64,000 nt of DNA from a bacterium OL-1 (lineage in GTDB: Bacteria > Actinomycetota > Coriobacteriia > Coriobacteriales > Atopobiaceae): NCBI GenBank assembly GCA_000752675.2, contig LM994627.1, positions 492,429 to 556,428 on the forward strand, written 5' to 3'. Made by a program: the position numbers and the translations under genes. The notes beneath the pieces were generated by a model that saw only the letters and a list, made by a program, of their open reading frames with translations, was not told the DNA's origin and ran no database searches. This document shows, one piece after another, positions 41,400 to 50,414 of this stretch (its first letter is position 1; every line of letters starts with the position of its first letter).

Positions 41400-43496
41400 C
41401 TACTTTCGCTTCGAAAGTGCGCCAATATCGGCGACGTCACCAAAGACGCCAGCGAAACGGTTGAGAAGGCGCAGCCTGTTGTCCCTCACGGTCGGGTCGG
41501 GGTCCATGACAAGAACATCAGTGAAGAAGCGGTCGATGGGGCCGCGGAGGCCAGCCAGGGCCTCGCAGGCGGCGTCGAAGTCACCAGCGGCCAGGGCAGC
41601 CGAGACGGCCTTCTCGCCCTTCTCGCAGGCGGCGAGAAGGGCCTTCTCCGCATCCCCAAGGACACTTGAGTCGACGTTGGTGCCGAGCGACGCGTTGGCA
41701 AGGTGGGCGGCGCGGGCATAGGCCGTGGCTAGGTCCTCGAAGAGCTCCGGGCTCTCGGAGCGAGCGCGGTCCAGGGCTGCGGCGCGACGGACGAACTCAT
41801 CGGGGTCGATGACGCCTACGGCGCCCACGGCCTCGATGGCGTCGGGCGCGATGCCCTCGTCCTTGGCGATGGCAGCAAGACGACCCTGGAAGAAGGCGGC
41901 CACGGAAGAGGCAGCCTTCTGGGCGTCAAACTCGATGCCCCGCTCGGCGTAGGACGCAAGGGCAAGCTCGATGAGCGGAAGCAGGTGCACGGCAGGAAGC
42001 GTGCGCAGCATGGCAATCATGCCAATGGCAGCGCGTCGAACGGCAAATGGGTCTGAGGAGCCGGTGGGCGGCTCGTCGATGGCGAAGATGCCGCACACGG
42101 TGTCAAGCTTATCCGCAATGGCAACGCACTTGCCCACGATGCCAGAGGGGAGCTCGTCGCCGGCAAAGCGCGGACGGTAGTGCTCGCGGATGGCGTCACA
42201 GACCTCCTGGTCCTCGCCGGCTGCCTTGGCGTAGTAGCCGCCCATGACGCCCTGCTGGTTGGTGAACTCGACCACCGCCTGGCTCACGAGGTCTGCCTTA
42301 GCGAGGTGTGCTGCGCGCTTGGCAAGACCGCAGGTGCGCTCGTCGGCGCCGGCCGCCTTTGCCACGGCCTCGGAAAGCACCTCCATACGCGTGACCTTCT
42401 GGCGAACAGTGCCGAGCTTCTCCTGGAAGACAACGGTACCCAGGCGCTCAACGAACTCGTCCATGGGGACCTTCAGATCCTCCTCATAGAAGAACTTGGC
42501 GTCATCGAGGCGGGCGCGCACGACGCGCTCGTTGCCGTCGACCACGGTTGCGGAGACCTTGGGGTCTGCGTTCGAGACCACAACGAACTCTCGCGTGAGG
42601 TTGCCCTCAGCGTCATAGACGGGGAAGTAGCGCTGGTTGGAGAGCATGGACTCGCAGATGATCTCGTGCGGGACCTTGAGGAACTCCTCGTCGAAGGTGC
42701 CAACCAGGACCGTGGGCCACTCGCAGAGGTTCACGACCTCGTCAAGCGTGCGCTTGGGGGTGTCCACGCGACAACCGGGGCGCTCGGCCTCAACCTGATG
42801 GATGCCCTCGAGGATGGTGGCACGGCGCTCGTCCTCGAGCAGCACGCCGTTCTCGCGCAGCACGTCGGCATAGGCGGCAGGGCTCTTGACCGCGTGGTCG
42901 CCAGCGCCAAGTACGCGGTGCCCGCGCGTGGTGCCGGCGCTCGTGACGTCGGCGTAGCTCGCAGGCACAACGTCAGACCCGAGAAGGGCGCAGATCCAGC
43001 GGATGGGACGCACGAAGGTCTGGTGCTCGGAACCCCAGCGCTGGCTTCTGTAGTTGGGCCACTCGATGGACCCGATGACCTGCTCGGAGAGGGTGGAGAG
43101 GATCGGCGTTGCAGGGCGCGCGTCAACGTGCTTCTCGGCAAAGACGTACTCGCGGCCGTCGGAGTCCACTCGGCGCGCAAGCTGGGAGGCATCGACGCCA
43201 AACTTGCGGGCAAAGCCCTGGGCCGCCTTGGTGGGGGCGCCGTTGGCGTCAAAGGCGATGCTGGCCGCGGGGCCGCGCTTGACCTCGTTGAGCTCCTCGG
43301 TTGCAAGGGCAACGTCATGGACGTAGGCAACGAGCCTTCTCGGCGTCTGGTGTGTCTCCACCTTGCCGTGAGCTAGGCCGGCCTCGTCCAGCCCCTTGCG
43401 AACCAGCTCTCCGAGCTGCACCACAGCGTGGTTGAGAGGTGCGGACGGCATCTCCTCGCAGCCAATCTCGAGCAGGAAGTCCTTGGTCTCGGCCAT
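41400..43496 (-). CDS. glyS: glycyl-tRNA synthetase beta subunit
   Basis: The beta subunit of the tetrameric bacterial GlyRS holds the tRNA-binding and editing-like domains. The 698-residue product begins with FLLEIGCEEMPSAPLNHAV, has the B3/B4-like region TPRRLVAYVHDVA, the HD-like domain (RAAHLAKADLVSQAVVEFTNQQGVMGGYYA) and a C-terminal anticodon-binding domain (FFTDVLVMDPDPTVRDNRLRLL). It starts directly after glyQ, the two genes being adjoining without a gap. Length is normal. Confidence 0.97.
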   Translation of the reverse strand: MAETKDFLLEIGCEEMPSAPLNHAVVQLGELVRKGLDEAGLAHGKVETHQTPRRLVAYVHDVALATEELNEVKRGPAASIAFDANGAPTKAAQGFARKFGVDASQLARRVDSDGREYVFAEKHVDARPATPILSTLSEQVIGSIEWPNYRSQRWGSEHQTFVRPIRWICALLGSDVVPASYADVTSAGTTRGHRVLGAGDHAVKSPAAYADVLRENGVLLEDERRATILEGIHQVEAERPGCRVDTPKRTLDEVVNLCEWPTVLVGTFDEEFLKVPHEIICESMLSNQRYFPVYDAEGNLTREFVVVSNADPKVSATVVDGNERVVRARLDDAKFFYEEDLKVPMDEFVERLGTVVFQEKLGTVRQKVTRMEVLSEAVAKAAGADERTCGLAKRAAHLAKADLVSQAVVEFTNQQGVMGGYYAKAAGEDQEVCDAIREHYRPRFAGDELPSGIVGKCVAIADKLDTVCGIFAIDEPPTGSSDPFAVRRAAIGMIAMLRTLPAVHLLPLIELALASYAERGIEFDAQKAASSVAAFFQGRLAAIAKDEGIAPDAIEAVGAVGVIDPDEFVRRAAALDRARSESPELFEDLATAYARAAHLANASLGTNVDSSVLGDAEKALLAACEKGEKAVSAALAAGDFDAACEALAGLRGPIDRFFTDVLVMDPDPTVRDNRLRLLNRFAGVFGDVADIGALSKRK

Positions 43497-44408
43497 CTAG
43501 GCCACCTCCCCCTTCGTGGATGCGTCATCCTTCTCGCCAGCCACCTCGGCGAGGTAGGCCTCGCAGCAGTCCTTGGCAACGGTACGGACGCGCAGGATGT
43601 AGTTGGCACGCTCCGTGGCGGAGATTGCCCCACGGGAGTCGAGCAGGTTGAACGCGTGGCTGCACTTCATCACGCAATCATAGGCGGGAAGCGGCAGGTG
43701 CGCGTCGAGGCAGGAGTGGCACTCAGCCTCGTACTCGTCGAACTTCTCGCGCATGAGGTCGACGTTGGCAACCTCGAAGTTGTACGCAGAGAACTCACGC
43801 TCGTTCTCGAGGAAGACGTCGCCATAGGTCATGGGCGTGCCGTCGGGCAGGTAGCTCCACACGATGTCATAGACCGAGTTCACGCCCTGCGCGTACATGG
43901 CAATGCGCTCGAGGCCGTAGGTGATCTCGACGGGCACCGGGTCGACCTCAATGCCGCCAACCTGCTGGAAGTAGGTGAACTGCGTGACCTCCATGCCGTC
44001 CATCCACACCTCCCAGCCAAGGCCCCAGGCACCAAGCGTGGGGCTCTCCCAGTCGTCCTCGACAAAGCGGACGTCATGCTCGGCAGGGTCAAGGCCAATG
44101 GCGGCAAGAGAGCCAAGGTAGAGGTCCTGCGAGTCGACGGGCGAGGGCTTGAGGAGCACCTGGAACTGGTAGTAGTGCTGCAGGCGGTTGGGGTTCTCCC
44201 CATAGCGGCCGTCCGTCGGGCGACGGCACGGCTGCGGATAGCAGGTGCGCCAGGCAGCGGGGCCAAGCGAGCGCAGAAGGGTAGCCGTGTGGAACGTGCC
44301 CGCGCCCACCTCGGAGTCGTACGGCTGCATCACGGTGCAGCCCTTGTCGGCCCAATAGTGCTCAAGGGCAAGAATCATATCTTGGAACGTAAGCGGGCTT
44401 TCGCTCAT
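43497..44408 (-). CDS. glyQ: glycyl-tRNA synthetase alpha subunit
   Basis: The alpha subunit carries the class II catalytic core that forms glycyl-adenylate. The 303-residue product shows [80 protein letters not shown] and [27 protein letters not shown] precedes the ATG. Only 38 bases separate it from lepB, so there is no room for a T-box leader; it is transcribed with the rpsP operon. Confidence 0.97.
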   Translation of the reverse strand: MSESPLTFQDMILALEHYWADKGCTVMQPYDSEVGAGTFHTATLLRSLGPAAWRTCYPQPCRRPTDGRYGENPNRLQHYYQFQVLLKPSPVDSQDLYLGSLAAIGLDPAEHDVRFVEDDWESPTLGAWGLGWEVWMDGMEVTQFTYFQQVGGIEVDPVPVEITYGLERIAMYAQGVNSVYDIVWSYLPDGTPMTYGDVFLENEREFSAYNFEVANVDLMREKFDEYEAECHSCLDAHLPLPAYDCVMKCSHAFNLLDSRGAISATERANYILRVRTVAKDCCEAYLAEVAGEKDDASTKGEVA

Positions 44409-44446
44409 ATCCGTCCTTCCTCCGGGAGGAGACGCCGACGCGGCCG

Positions 44447-45007
44447 CTAGAGGGCCTTGACGTCAGAAATCGGCCAATAGATGCAGAGTATCTTCGACGT
44501 CACCGAGCTCACCCTCACTGGCCCAAAGTAGCGCGAGTCGAGAGAGTTGGTGCGGTTGTCGCCCATAACCCAGATGTAGCCGTCCGGGATGGTGTATGGA
44601 TAGCTAATGCCTGCCGAGCCAGCCTGGTCCGAAAGCGAGTAGCTGGGCTTGCCAAGGGTGTAGGAGGACTCGTCGAGCTGGACCCCATCCACGTAGACGT
44701 TGCCGTCACGCAGGTCGACAGTCTGGTCGGCAACGGCTATCACACGCTTCACGAGCGTGGTTCCGGGCTCGCGCGGGCTCTCGAAGGTCACAACATCGCC
44801 AGCTTTGGGGGACTCCCAGTTGAGCGTGACCTTCTCGCCAAGGAGCAGATCGCCCTCCTGGATGGTCTCAAGCATGGAGCCTGAGGGGACCTCGTAAACC
44901 CCCACCACAAAGGTGCGCAGGAGCAGAGCCACGCCGAGCGCAACGAGGATGGTCACGACAACGTCGAGAAAGCCGCCCTTCTTCTCCTTTGCCTTGCCCT
45001 TGGCCAC
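44447..45007 (-). CDS. lepB: signal peptidase I
   Basis: Cleaves signal peptides of exported proteins outside the membrane. The 186-residue product has one N-terminal membrane anchor (about 12-34), the nucleophile Ser in [14 protein letters not shown], the general-base Lys in [12 protein letters not shown], and the [14 protein letters not shown] box. This is the short Gram-positive type. The GTG start has GGGGAG six bases upstream and lies one base after the trmD stop. Position within the rpsP-trmD-lepB cluster is typical of actinobacteria. Confidence 0.95.
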   Translation of the reverse strand: MAKGKAKEKKGGFLDVVVTILVALGVALLLRTFVVGVYEVPSGSMLETIQEGDLLLGEKVTLNWESPKAGDVVTFESPREPGTTLVKRVIAVADQTVDLRDGNVYVDGVQLDESSYTLGKPSYSLSDQAGSAGISYPYTIPDGYIWVMGDNRTNSLDSRYFGPVRVSSVTSKILCIYWPISDVKAL

Positions 45008-45008
45008 T

Positions 45009-45788
45009 CTACTCCCCTTCTACTACAGAACCGTCGTTGCCGGGCCGTTGTGAATCATGGCCCTCCCCCATTGCCTGGTGCGCCAGCTCCCACTCTTCCG
45101 CAGAGAGACCGGCACCGTCAAGCAAGTCGGGACGCCAGCGGGCAGTGCGCTCGATGGCGCTTTTCCTACGCCAGGCGTTCACCGCTCCGTGGTCGCCGGA
45201 GAGAAGGACCTCTGGCACGCGCTGCCCATCATAGTCCGCCGGGCGCGTGTACTGAGCGTACTCGAGCAGTCCATCCGAGAATGACTCGTCACGAGCGCTC
45301 ATCTCGTCCCCAAGAGCACCAGGCAACAGGCGCACCACGGCGTCGATAACGACAAGCGCGGGAAGCTCCCCGCCCGTGAGGACATAATCTCCCAACGACA
45401 GGACGTCGTCAGCGAGGCTGTAGGCGCGCTCATCCATACCCTCGTAGCGACCGCAGACAAAAAGTAGGCGCTTCTCGTGGGAGAGACGCTCTGCCACAGC
45501 CTCGTCAAAGCGACGGCCGCAGGGCGAGAAGAACACCACGTGCGGAGCACACTCTCCGCGAGAAGAAATGTCGCGAACCGCCTCGAAGATAGGCGCAGGC
45601 TTCATCAGCATGCCCTGGCCCCCGCCAAAAGGCGCATCGTCAACCGTGCGATGCCGGTCATGGGTCCAGTCCCTGAGGTCGTACGCCTCAAACGAGAAGA
45701 TGCCCTTAGCCTGCGCACGCCCCATGATCGAGGCATCCAGGTAGGGCGAGAAGACGCCCGGAAAGACAGAGAGGGTCTCAATAATCAC
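45009..45788 (-). CDS. trmD: tRNA (guanine-N1)-methyltransferase
   Basis: TrmD methylates G37 of tRNAs and prevents frameshifting. The 259-residue product has the SPOUT knot features: IIETLSVFPGVFSPYLDASIMGRAQ, DDAPFGGGQGMLMKP, CGRYEGMDERAYSLADDVLSLGDYVLTGGELPALVVIDAVVRLLPG. The C-terminus is a helical TrmD domain ending in an acidic stretch. The ATG overlaps rimM by 4 bases. In the canonical rpsP-rimM-trmD cluster rplS would follow, but here lepB and glyQS do. Confidence 0.96.
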   Translation of the reverse strand: MIIETLSVFPGVFSPYLDASIMGRAQAKGIFSFEAYDLRDWTHDRHRTVDDAPFGGGQGMLMKPAPIFEAVRDISSRGECAPHVVFFSPCGRRFDEAVAERLSHEKRLLFVCGRYEGMDERAYSLADDVLSLGDYVLTGGELPALVVIDAVVRLLPGALGDEMSARDESFSDGLLEYAQYTRPADYDGQRVPEVLLSGDHGAVNAWRRKSAIERTARWRPDLLDGAGLSAEEWELAHQAMGEGHDSQRPGNDGSVVEGE

Positions 45789-46309
45789 TGGACGTCACCG
45801 CCGTCGACAAGGCCAGAAGGCACGCGGACCCGAATGGCGCCTGTATCCGGAACCTCCAAGACAACGTCTTCCACAACGGGCACAAGCACCTCGCCAAACG
45901 GACCCTCGATAACCCAGACATCATTGGCGGGCCCCACCATGACCTCCTCGATGGTGCCGAGAAAGCCAAGGCTCTCGTCAGTGACCTCGCGGCCAAAGAG
46001 CGCCTCGGCGTCGTGAAGCGCAACGTCATCCGGCAGGTCTTTCTCGCGTGCGAGGAGGTAGCGACCGCGAAGGCCGTCAGCCTCATTGATGCCCGTCACG
46101 CCCGAAAGCGAGACAAGTTGGCCATGCGCGCCTTCGGAGACGCGCTTCACCACGTAGGACCTTGGTCCCTTGAGACGAGGGGGCACCACGAAGACCTCAA
46201 GGCTCTCGCGAACAAGAGAGGGAAGGCCGTGAACGGCAACCGTCACGACCTCCCCCGTTCTACCGTGTGACTTCTCGACACGGGCTATGACTCTGTAGCG
46301 ATCCCGCAA
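45785..46309 (-). CDS. rimM: 16S rRNA processing protein RimM
   Basis: RimM binds S19 and assists 30S head maturation. The 174-residue product has the N-terminal RimM barrel (YRVIARVEKSHGRTGEVVTVAVHGLP, SLSGVTGINEADGLRGRYLLAREKDLP) and the C-terminal PRC barrel (LFGREVTDESLGFLGTIEEVMVGPANDVWVIEG, EVLVPVVEDVV). The start is TTG at 46309, six bases after the khpA stop, with only a weak AGG site, so it probably depends on coupling to khpA. Confidence 0.93.
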   Translation of the reverse strand: MRDRYRVIARVEKSHGRTGEVVTVAVHGLPSLVRESLEVFVVPPRLKGPRSYVVKRVSEGAHGQLVSLSGVTGINEADGLRGRYLLAREKDLPDDVALHDAEALFGREVTDESLGFLGTIEEVMVGPANDVWVIEGPFGEVLVPVVEDVVLEVPDTGAIRVRVPSGLVDGGDVQ

Positions 46310-46315
46310 GGTTGC

Positions 46316-46603
46316 CTAGCCTACGACCTCGACCTCGACAGAGGTCCCCACGCGCTGTCCAAGGGCGCGCGCGAGGGTACGTATGGCCTTGATCGTGCGG
46401 CCCTTGCGACCAATCACGCGGCCAGCGTCCTCCTCGGCACACGTAACCTCGATGAGGGAACCCTCGTCGCTGTCCGTGACGTCAAGCGAGACGGCACCCT
46501 CGTCGTCGACAAGGCCACAAACAATGTACTCCACAAGGTCCGCAACCTTGTCGGAGGGCATCTCCTGCTCCTCGTCGACCTCGTCGTTGATGGTGTCTTC
46601 CAT
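46316..46603 (-). CDS. khpA: KH-domain RNA-binding protein (KhpA)
   Basis: KhpA is a small RNA chaperone that works with KhpB/Jag in Gram-positive bacteria. The 95-residue product has an acidic N-terminus and one KH domain with the GRVIGRKGRTIKAIRTLARAL loop (GxxG is GRKG). ATG at 46603 has AGGGG seven bases upstream; the upstream extension in the same frame overlaps rpsP and is not accepted. The rpsP-khpA-rimM-trmD order is canonical. Confidence 0.94.
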   Translation of the reverse strand: MEDTINDEVDEEQEMPSDKVADLVEYIVCGLVDDEGAVSLDVTDSDEGSLIEVTCAEEDAGRVIGRKGRTIKAIRTLARALGQRVGTSVEVEVVG

Positions 46604-46613
46604 GGAGGCGCCC

Positions 46614-46949
46614 CTACTCGGCAGCAGCCTCAGCAGCCTCCTCGGCTGCCTTGGCGGCCTTGGCAGCGGCCTTCTTGGAGATCTTGGCCTTCTTCTCGAC
46701 AACAGGCTGACCGTTACGGACAACGTCGATGAGATGAGAGACGGTGTTGGTGGGCTGGGCGCCCTTGGAGATCCAGGTGTCAACCTTCTCGAGGTCAATC
46801 TCGATGGTCTTGGGGTTGGTCAGGGGGTTGTAGCGGCCCACCTGCTCGATGTAACGGCCATCGCGAGGCATGCGGCTGTCGGCGATGACGATGCGATAGT
46901 ACGGACGCTTCTTGGCACCGTGACGGGCCAGACGAATCTTAACTGCCAA
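46614..46949 (-). CDS. rpsP: 30S ribosomal protein S16
   Basis: S16 is an early 30S assembly protein. The 111-residue product reads [25 protein letters not shown] and continues [15 protein letters not shown] Lys/Ala-rich tail of about 27 residues follows the core, longer than in E. coli. The start is TTG at 46949, six bases after GGAGGAG; upstream ATGs in the frame lack a site. It is the first gene of the operon that runs to glyS. Confidence 0.95.
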   Translation of the reverse strand: MAVKIRLARHGAKKRPYYRIVIADSRMPRDGRYIEQVGRYNPLTNPKTIEIDLEKVDTWISKGAQPTNTVSHLIDVVRNGQPVVEKKAKISKKAAAKAAKAAEEAAEAAAE

Positions 46950-47023
46950 TGAAAACTCCTCCATACGAGCGGTGCCCTGGTGTAGTGTCATGGCTGCACC
47001 GCATAGCCACATAGCAACTAGAC

Positions 47024-47051
47024 ATTCTACGCCCAACCAGCAGGTACGCAA
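47024..47051 (-). promoter_or_regulatory. promoter of the rpsP operon
   Basis: Minus-strand TTGCGT (47046-47051), 16-base spacer, TAGAAT (47024-47029), 74 bases upstream of rpsP. It diverges from the response-regulator gene. Confidence 0.65.
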
Positions 47052-47099
47052 GTTGCAGATTTTGTGAACCATATGCTTACGGGGCGCATCGACTTAGCG

Positions 47100-47117
47100 T
47101 TTAAGTGGGATTTAAGT
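47100..47117 (+). promoter_or_regulatory. 11-bp-spaced direct repeats before the response regulator gene
   Basis: TTTAAGT occurs at 47100-47106 and 47111-47117, an 11-base period, the classic spacing for head-to-tail binding of OmpR/PhoB-family regulators. A GATTAT -10-like hexamer follows at 47130 with no -35, fitting activation by the bound regulator, perhaps by its own product. Confidence 0.6.
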
Positions 47118-47167
47118 CTCACAACGTACGATTATCCCGGCAAGACGCAAATTAAGGAGGAACCCTC

Positions 47168-47845
47168 ATGAACGTACTCGTTGTCGAAGACGAGCGAAAC
47201 CTCGCTGATGCCATTGTCCGCATTCTGTCTGACGCAGAATACAACGCCGAGGCCGTCTACGACGGCACGTCTGGTCTCACGAGCGCGAAGAGCGGTCTCT
47301 ATGACGCGATCGTCCTTGACGTAATGCTTCCCGGCATGAACGGCTACGACGTGGTTCACGAGCTGCGTCATGCCGGCATCTCGACGCCCGTCCTCATGCT
47401 CACGGCACTCAACTCCACCGAGGACAAGGTCGAAGGCCTTGACTCCGGCGCCGACGACTACATGACCAAGCCCTTTGAGGCCCAGGAGCTTCTCGCACGC
47501 CTGCGCGCCATCACGCGCCGCAAGGGCGAGGTCATGATCGACGAAATCAAGTTCGGCGACCTCACGCTCGACCTTACCACCCACGACCTCTCGTGCGGCG
47601 AGAAGAAGATCCACCTCTCCGGCAAGGAGTTCGAGCTCATGCGCATGCTCATGAGCGCATCCTCGCGCGTAATCTCCAAGCAGGACCTCCTCACGAGGGT
47701 CTGGGGCGCAGACGTCGAGGCCTCCGAGAACTCCGTCGAGGCCTACATCTCGTTCCTGCGCAAGAAGCTTGCCCACGTGGGGTCCAAAGTTCAGATCACC
47801 ACGCTCAGGATGCTTGGTTACAGGCTGGAGCTCTTCGAGGACTAG
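47168..47845 (+). CDS. OmpR/PhoB-family response regulator
   Basis: A two-component transcription factor of 225 residues. The receiver domain has acidic Glu/Asp at 7-8 (VVEDE), phosphoacceptor Asp51 (LDVMLPGMNG), Thr79 and Lys101 (MTKPF). The C-terminal winged helix has the KIHLSGKEFELMRMLM and VEAYISFLRKKL segments of OmpR/PhoB proteins. GGAGG lies seven bases before the ATG. It is the first gene of the only plus-strand block and is followed after 35 bases by its kinase. Tandem repeats in its promoter suggest autoregulation. The stimulus is unknown. Confidence 0.93.
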   Translation: MNVLVVEDERNLADAIVRILSDAEYNAEAVYDGTSGLTSAKSGLYDAIVLDVMLPGMNGYDVVHELRHAGISTPVLMLTALNSTEDKVEGLDSGADDYMTKPFEAQELLARLRAITRRKGEVMIDEIKFGDLTLDLTTHDLSCGEKKIHLSGKEFELMRMLMSASSRVISKQDLLTRVWGADVEASENSVEAYISFLRKKLAHVGSKVQITTLRMLGYRLELFED

Positions 47846-47880
47846 CAGGAGGCCGTCGGACCTTTTAGGAGGTGCCCCGG

Positions 47881-49110
47881 ATGCTGCAGAAGCTTCGCAG
47901 GGAATTCGTCGTCATTACTATGGCCCTTGTGGGACTGGTTCTTGTTGTTGCCCTTGGATCTGCCCTGGTGAGCAGCTACATGAACCAGTCCAGCATGGTT
48001 TATTCGGCACTGACCCATGGGCTCAGGGAAGACCTCGACTTCACGCCGCGCTTTGGCGACCAAGGAGACGGTGACGAGCCCCATGGCCCCAACTGGCTCA
48101 CGCTCTCCGCTGACGTCTCGACCGACGGCACCATCATTGCAAAGAGCTCCTACTACATAGACCCCGACGTCCTCACACAAGTGATCGCCGAGGTCCTTTC
48201 TTCAAGCGAAGAATCCGGACACGACGCGAACCTGCACCTCTCATGGATGCGCACACAGAACCATACTGGCTGGCGCATCTCCATCGTCGACACGCAGTCC
48301 GTTGACGCCGCCCTCGCTCGTCAGACCGCAACCGACGTCGTGATTGTCCTTGTCGCCATGGCGGTGCTCTTTGCCATTGTCTGGGTTCTCTCGGCATGGA
48401 TCATGAAGCCCATCCAAAAGTCGTGGGACTCTCAGCGGCGCTTTGTGTCCGATGCATCGCACGAACTCAAGACCCCACTTGCCGTCATCCTTGCCAACAC
48501 TCAGATACTGCTCGACGACCCCCAAATGCCCGAGGAGACCCGCACATGGGTCGAGAGCACAAACGACGAGGCAAGTCACATGAAGGCGCTCGTGGAGGAC
48601 TTGCTCACGCTGGCCCGCACGGACGAGGCGCAGGCAGACGGTGCCAAGCACGTCCTTGCCTTTGAGGACGTTGACCTCTCCGAGGTGGTCGACGAGTGCG
48701 CCATCGAGTTCGATGGCGTGGCCTACGAACGAGGCTGCTCAATCGAGAGCGACATCGAGCCAAACATCCACATCCAGGCAGATCGCACGCAGATTGCACG
48801 GGCCGTGCGGACGCTCGTCGACAACGCAACCAAATACGCGACGAAGGGAACGGCAGTAAGCGTTCGCCTCAAGAAGGCCGACAAGCGTGTGGTGCTCACC
48901 GTGAACAACGCAAGCGCCCCCATGGACCCCGACGACCTCGAGCACATCTTCGACCGCTTCTACCGCTCCGACAAGGCGCGCAGCCGTGAGGAGACCGGTG
49001 GCTTTGGCCTTGGGCTTGCCATTTGCAAGGGCATCGTCGACGCCCACGGCGGCTCCATCACCGCAACGAGCACCGCCGAGGAGGGCACCACCTTCACCAT
49101 CACCCTATAA
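47881..49110 (+). CDS. sensor histidine kinase without HAMP domain
   Basis: A 409-residue membrane kinase paired with the upstream response regulator. Spans at about 10-32 and 151-174 enclose an extracytoplasmic sensor region of about 118 residues. The H-box SHELKTPLAVILANTQ (His194) follows span 2 after fewer than 20 residues, so the usual 50-residue HAMP linker is missing. N-box VDNATKYA, the F-box region FDRFYRSDKA and G-box GGFGLGLAICKGI are intact. ATG at 47881 is eight bases after AGGAGG; a GTG three codons earlier overlaps that site. Signal unknown. Confidence 0.92.
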   Translation: MLQKLRREFVVITMALVGLVLVVALGSALVSSYMNQSSMVYSALTHGLREDLDFTPRFGDQGDGDEPHGPNWLTLSADVSTDGTIIAKSSYYIDPDVLTQVIAEVLSSSEESGHDANLHLSWMRTQNHTGWRISIVDTQSVDAALARQTATDVVIVLVAMAVLFAIVWVLSAWIMKPIQKSWDSQRRFVSDASHELKTPLAVILANTQILLDDPQMPEETRTWVESTNDEASHMKALVEDLLTLARTDEAQADGAKHVLAFEDVDLSEVVDECAIEFDGVAYERGCSIESDIEPNIHIQADRTQIARAVRTLVDNATKYATKGTAVSVRLKKADKRVVLTVNNASAPMDPDDLEHIFDRFYRSDKARSREETGGFGLGLAICKGIVDAHGGSITATSTAEEGTTFTITL

Positions 49111-49117
49111 TCGGGAC

Positions 49118-50380
49118 ATGGCAGAGAGAGCACAAGACATCCTCGAATGGAACGGGCCGGCCATTGGCCTTCTCGACCTCGACGCGTTCTTCGCGTCAGT
49201 CGAGCAGCTCGACCATCTCGAATGGCGGGGGCTCCCCGTGATTGTAGGCGGCTCTGCCGACCATCGTGGCGTTGTCTCGACGGCATCATACGAGGCAAGG
49301 CGCTACGGCATCCACTCCGCCATGCCGTCTGCGCAGGCCAGGAGACTCTGTCCCAACGCCATATGGACGCAGGGTAACTTCACCCGCTATCGCGAGGTAA
49401 GCGCTGCCGTCATGAACATCCTCACTTCCGAGACACCGCTCGTAGAGCAGGTCTCCATCGACGAGGCGTTCTTCGACGTGACCCCGGGGCGTTTCTCGCG
49501 CGAGAACCCCATAGAGATTTGCCGACGCGTACAGACTCGCGTTGCCAGACTTGGGGTGAGCTGCTCGATTGGCCTTGGCGTGAATAAGACCGTCGCCAAG
49601 ATAGCCTCCGAGAGGGACAAGCCACGCGGGCTCACGATCGTCTTCCCCGGCACCGAGGGCACATTCCTGGCTCCCCTACCCACCGGAGCCATGAGCGGCG
49701 TGGGCCCTGCCACTGAGCGGCGCCTTGCCACCATGGGAATTCACACGCTTGGAGACCTGGCACGCGCGGACGCCAAAGAGCTGCGCGCGACATTTGGCGT
49801 GACGGGTCCACGGCTGGTAGAGCGCGCGGCAGGCCTCGAGAGGAGCCGCGTGGCGGAGCGTGCCATGCCCGAGGAGGTAAAGTCCGTCTCGAACGAGCGG
49901 ACGTTCGACCATGACCTTACGACCAGCGACGAGGTGCGCGCGGCCGTGCTCCACATAGCCGCGATGACGGGGAGAAGGCTGCGCCGAAAGGGACTTGCTG
50001 GCAGCACCGTCACCCTCAAGCTTCGCTATGCAGACCTTCACGTGCGCACGGCACAGCGGCAGGTTTCCTCCCCCACCAACGACGAGCATGTCTTTGGTCC
50101 TGTTGCCGTTGACCTCCTTGGTGGGCTCTGGCGCGAGGGAACGCCGGTGCGCCTTGTGGGCGTGGGGATTTCGGACTTCTCGGACGGCCAAGGCCAGCAG
50201 ATGGGCCTCTTTGAAGAGACAACCGAATCCGCCGGCGCCCATCGCGACCAGGCAACCCTCTCGAAGCTCACCGACGCCCTACGCGACCGCTTTGGCGACG
50301 ACGCGGTGAGCTATGGGAGAGACCTTCGCTTCCGCGACCATACCACGGGCACCGCCCCCATGGGAAAGAACGACGGATGA
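49118..50380 (+). CDS. dinB: DNA polymerase IV
   Basis: A Y-family polymerase for translesion synthesis. The 420-residue product has the catalytic motifs GLLDLDAFFASVEQLD and QVSIDEAFFDVT, the SIGLGVNKTVAKIASERDKPRG region, helix-hairpin-helix MSGVGPATERRLATMGIHTLGDLA, the little-finger domain, and a sliding-clamp-binding motif QQMGLF near residue 384. It starts seven bases after the kinase stop, so it is probably cotranscribed with the two-component genes. No LexA-type box is visible in front of it. Its stop codon lies inside the palindromic repeat copy 2. Confidence 0.93.
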   Translation: MAERAQDILEWNGPAIGLLDLDAFFASVEQLDHLEWRGLPVIVGGSADHRGVVSTASYEARRYGIHSAMPSAQARRLCPNAIWTQGNFTRYREVSAAVMNILTSETPLVEQVSIDEAFFDVTPGRFSRENPIEICRRVQTRVARLGVSCSIGLGVNKTVAKIASERDKPRGLTIVFPGTEGTFLAPLPTGAMSGVGPATERRLATMGIHTLGDLARADAKELRATFGVTGPRLVERAAGLERSRVAERAMPEEVKSVSNERTFDHDLTTSDEVRAAVLHIAAMTGRRLRRKGLAGSTVTLKLRYADLHVRTAQRQVSSPTNDEHVFGPVAVDLLGGLWREGTPVRLVGVGISDFSDGQGQQMGLFEETTESAGAHRDQATLSKLTDALRDRFGDDAVSYGRDLRFRDHTTGTAPMGKNDG

Positions 50381-50406
50381 GACAAAGGGAGTTTCCCTTT
50401 GTCTCA
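50378..50406. repeat. 29-bp palindromic repeat, copy 2 (at dinB stop)
   Basis: TGAGACAAAGGGA, loop GTT, TCCCTTTGTCTCA: a perfect 13-bp inverted repeat. The first TGA is the dinB stop codon. It is the same element as at 18015-18043, one mismatch in 29. It lies in a 34-base gap between convergent genes and could act as a bidirectional RNA hairpin. Confidence 0.88.
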
Positions 50407-50414
50407 CCCAAGTG

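Noticed and set aside
44409-44446. T-box leader for glyQ/glyS
   Set aside because: Only 38 bases lie between lepB and glyQ and none of the T-box features are present.
49101-49117. TATAAT at 49106-49111 as a dinB promoter
   Set aside because: It overlaps the kinase stop codon, has no -35 at a workable distance and would leave almost no leader; it looks like chance.
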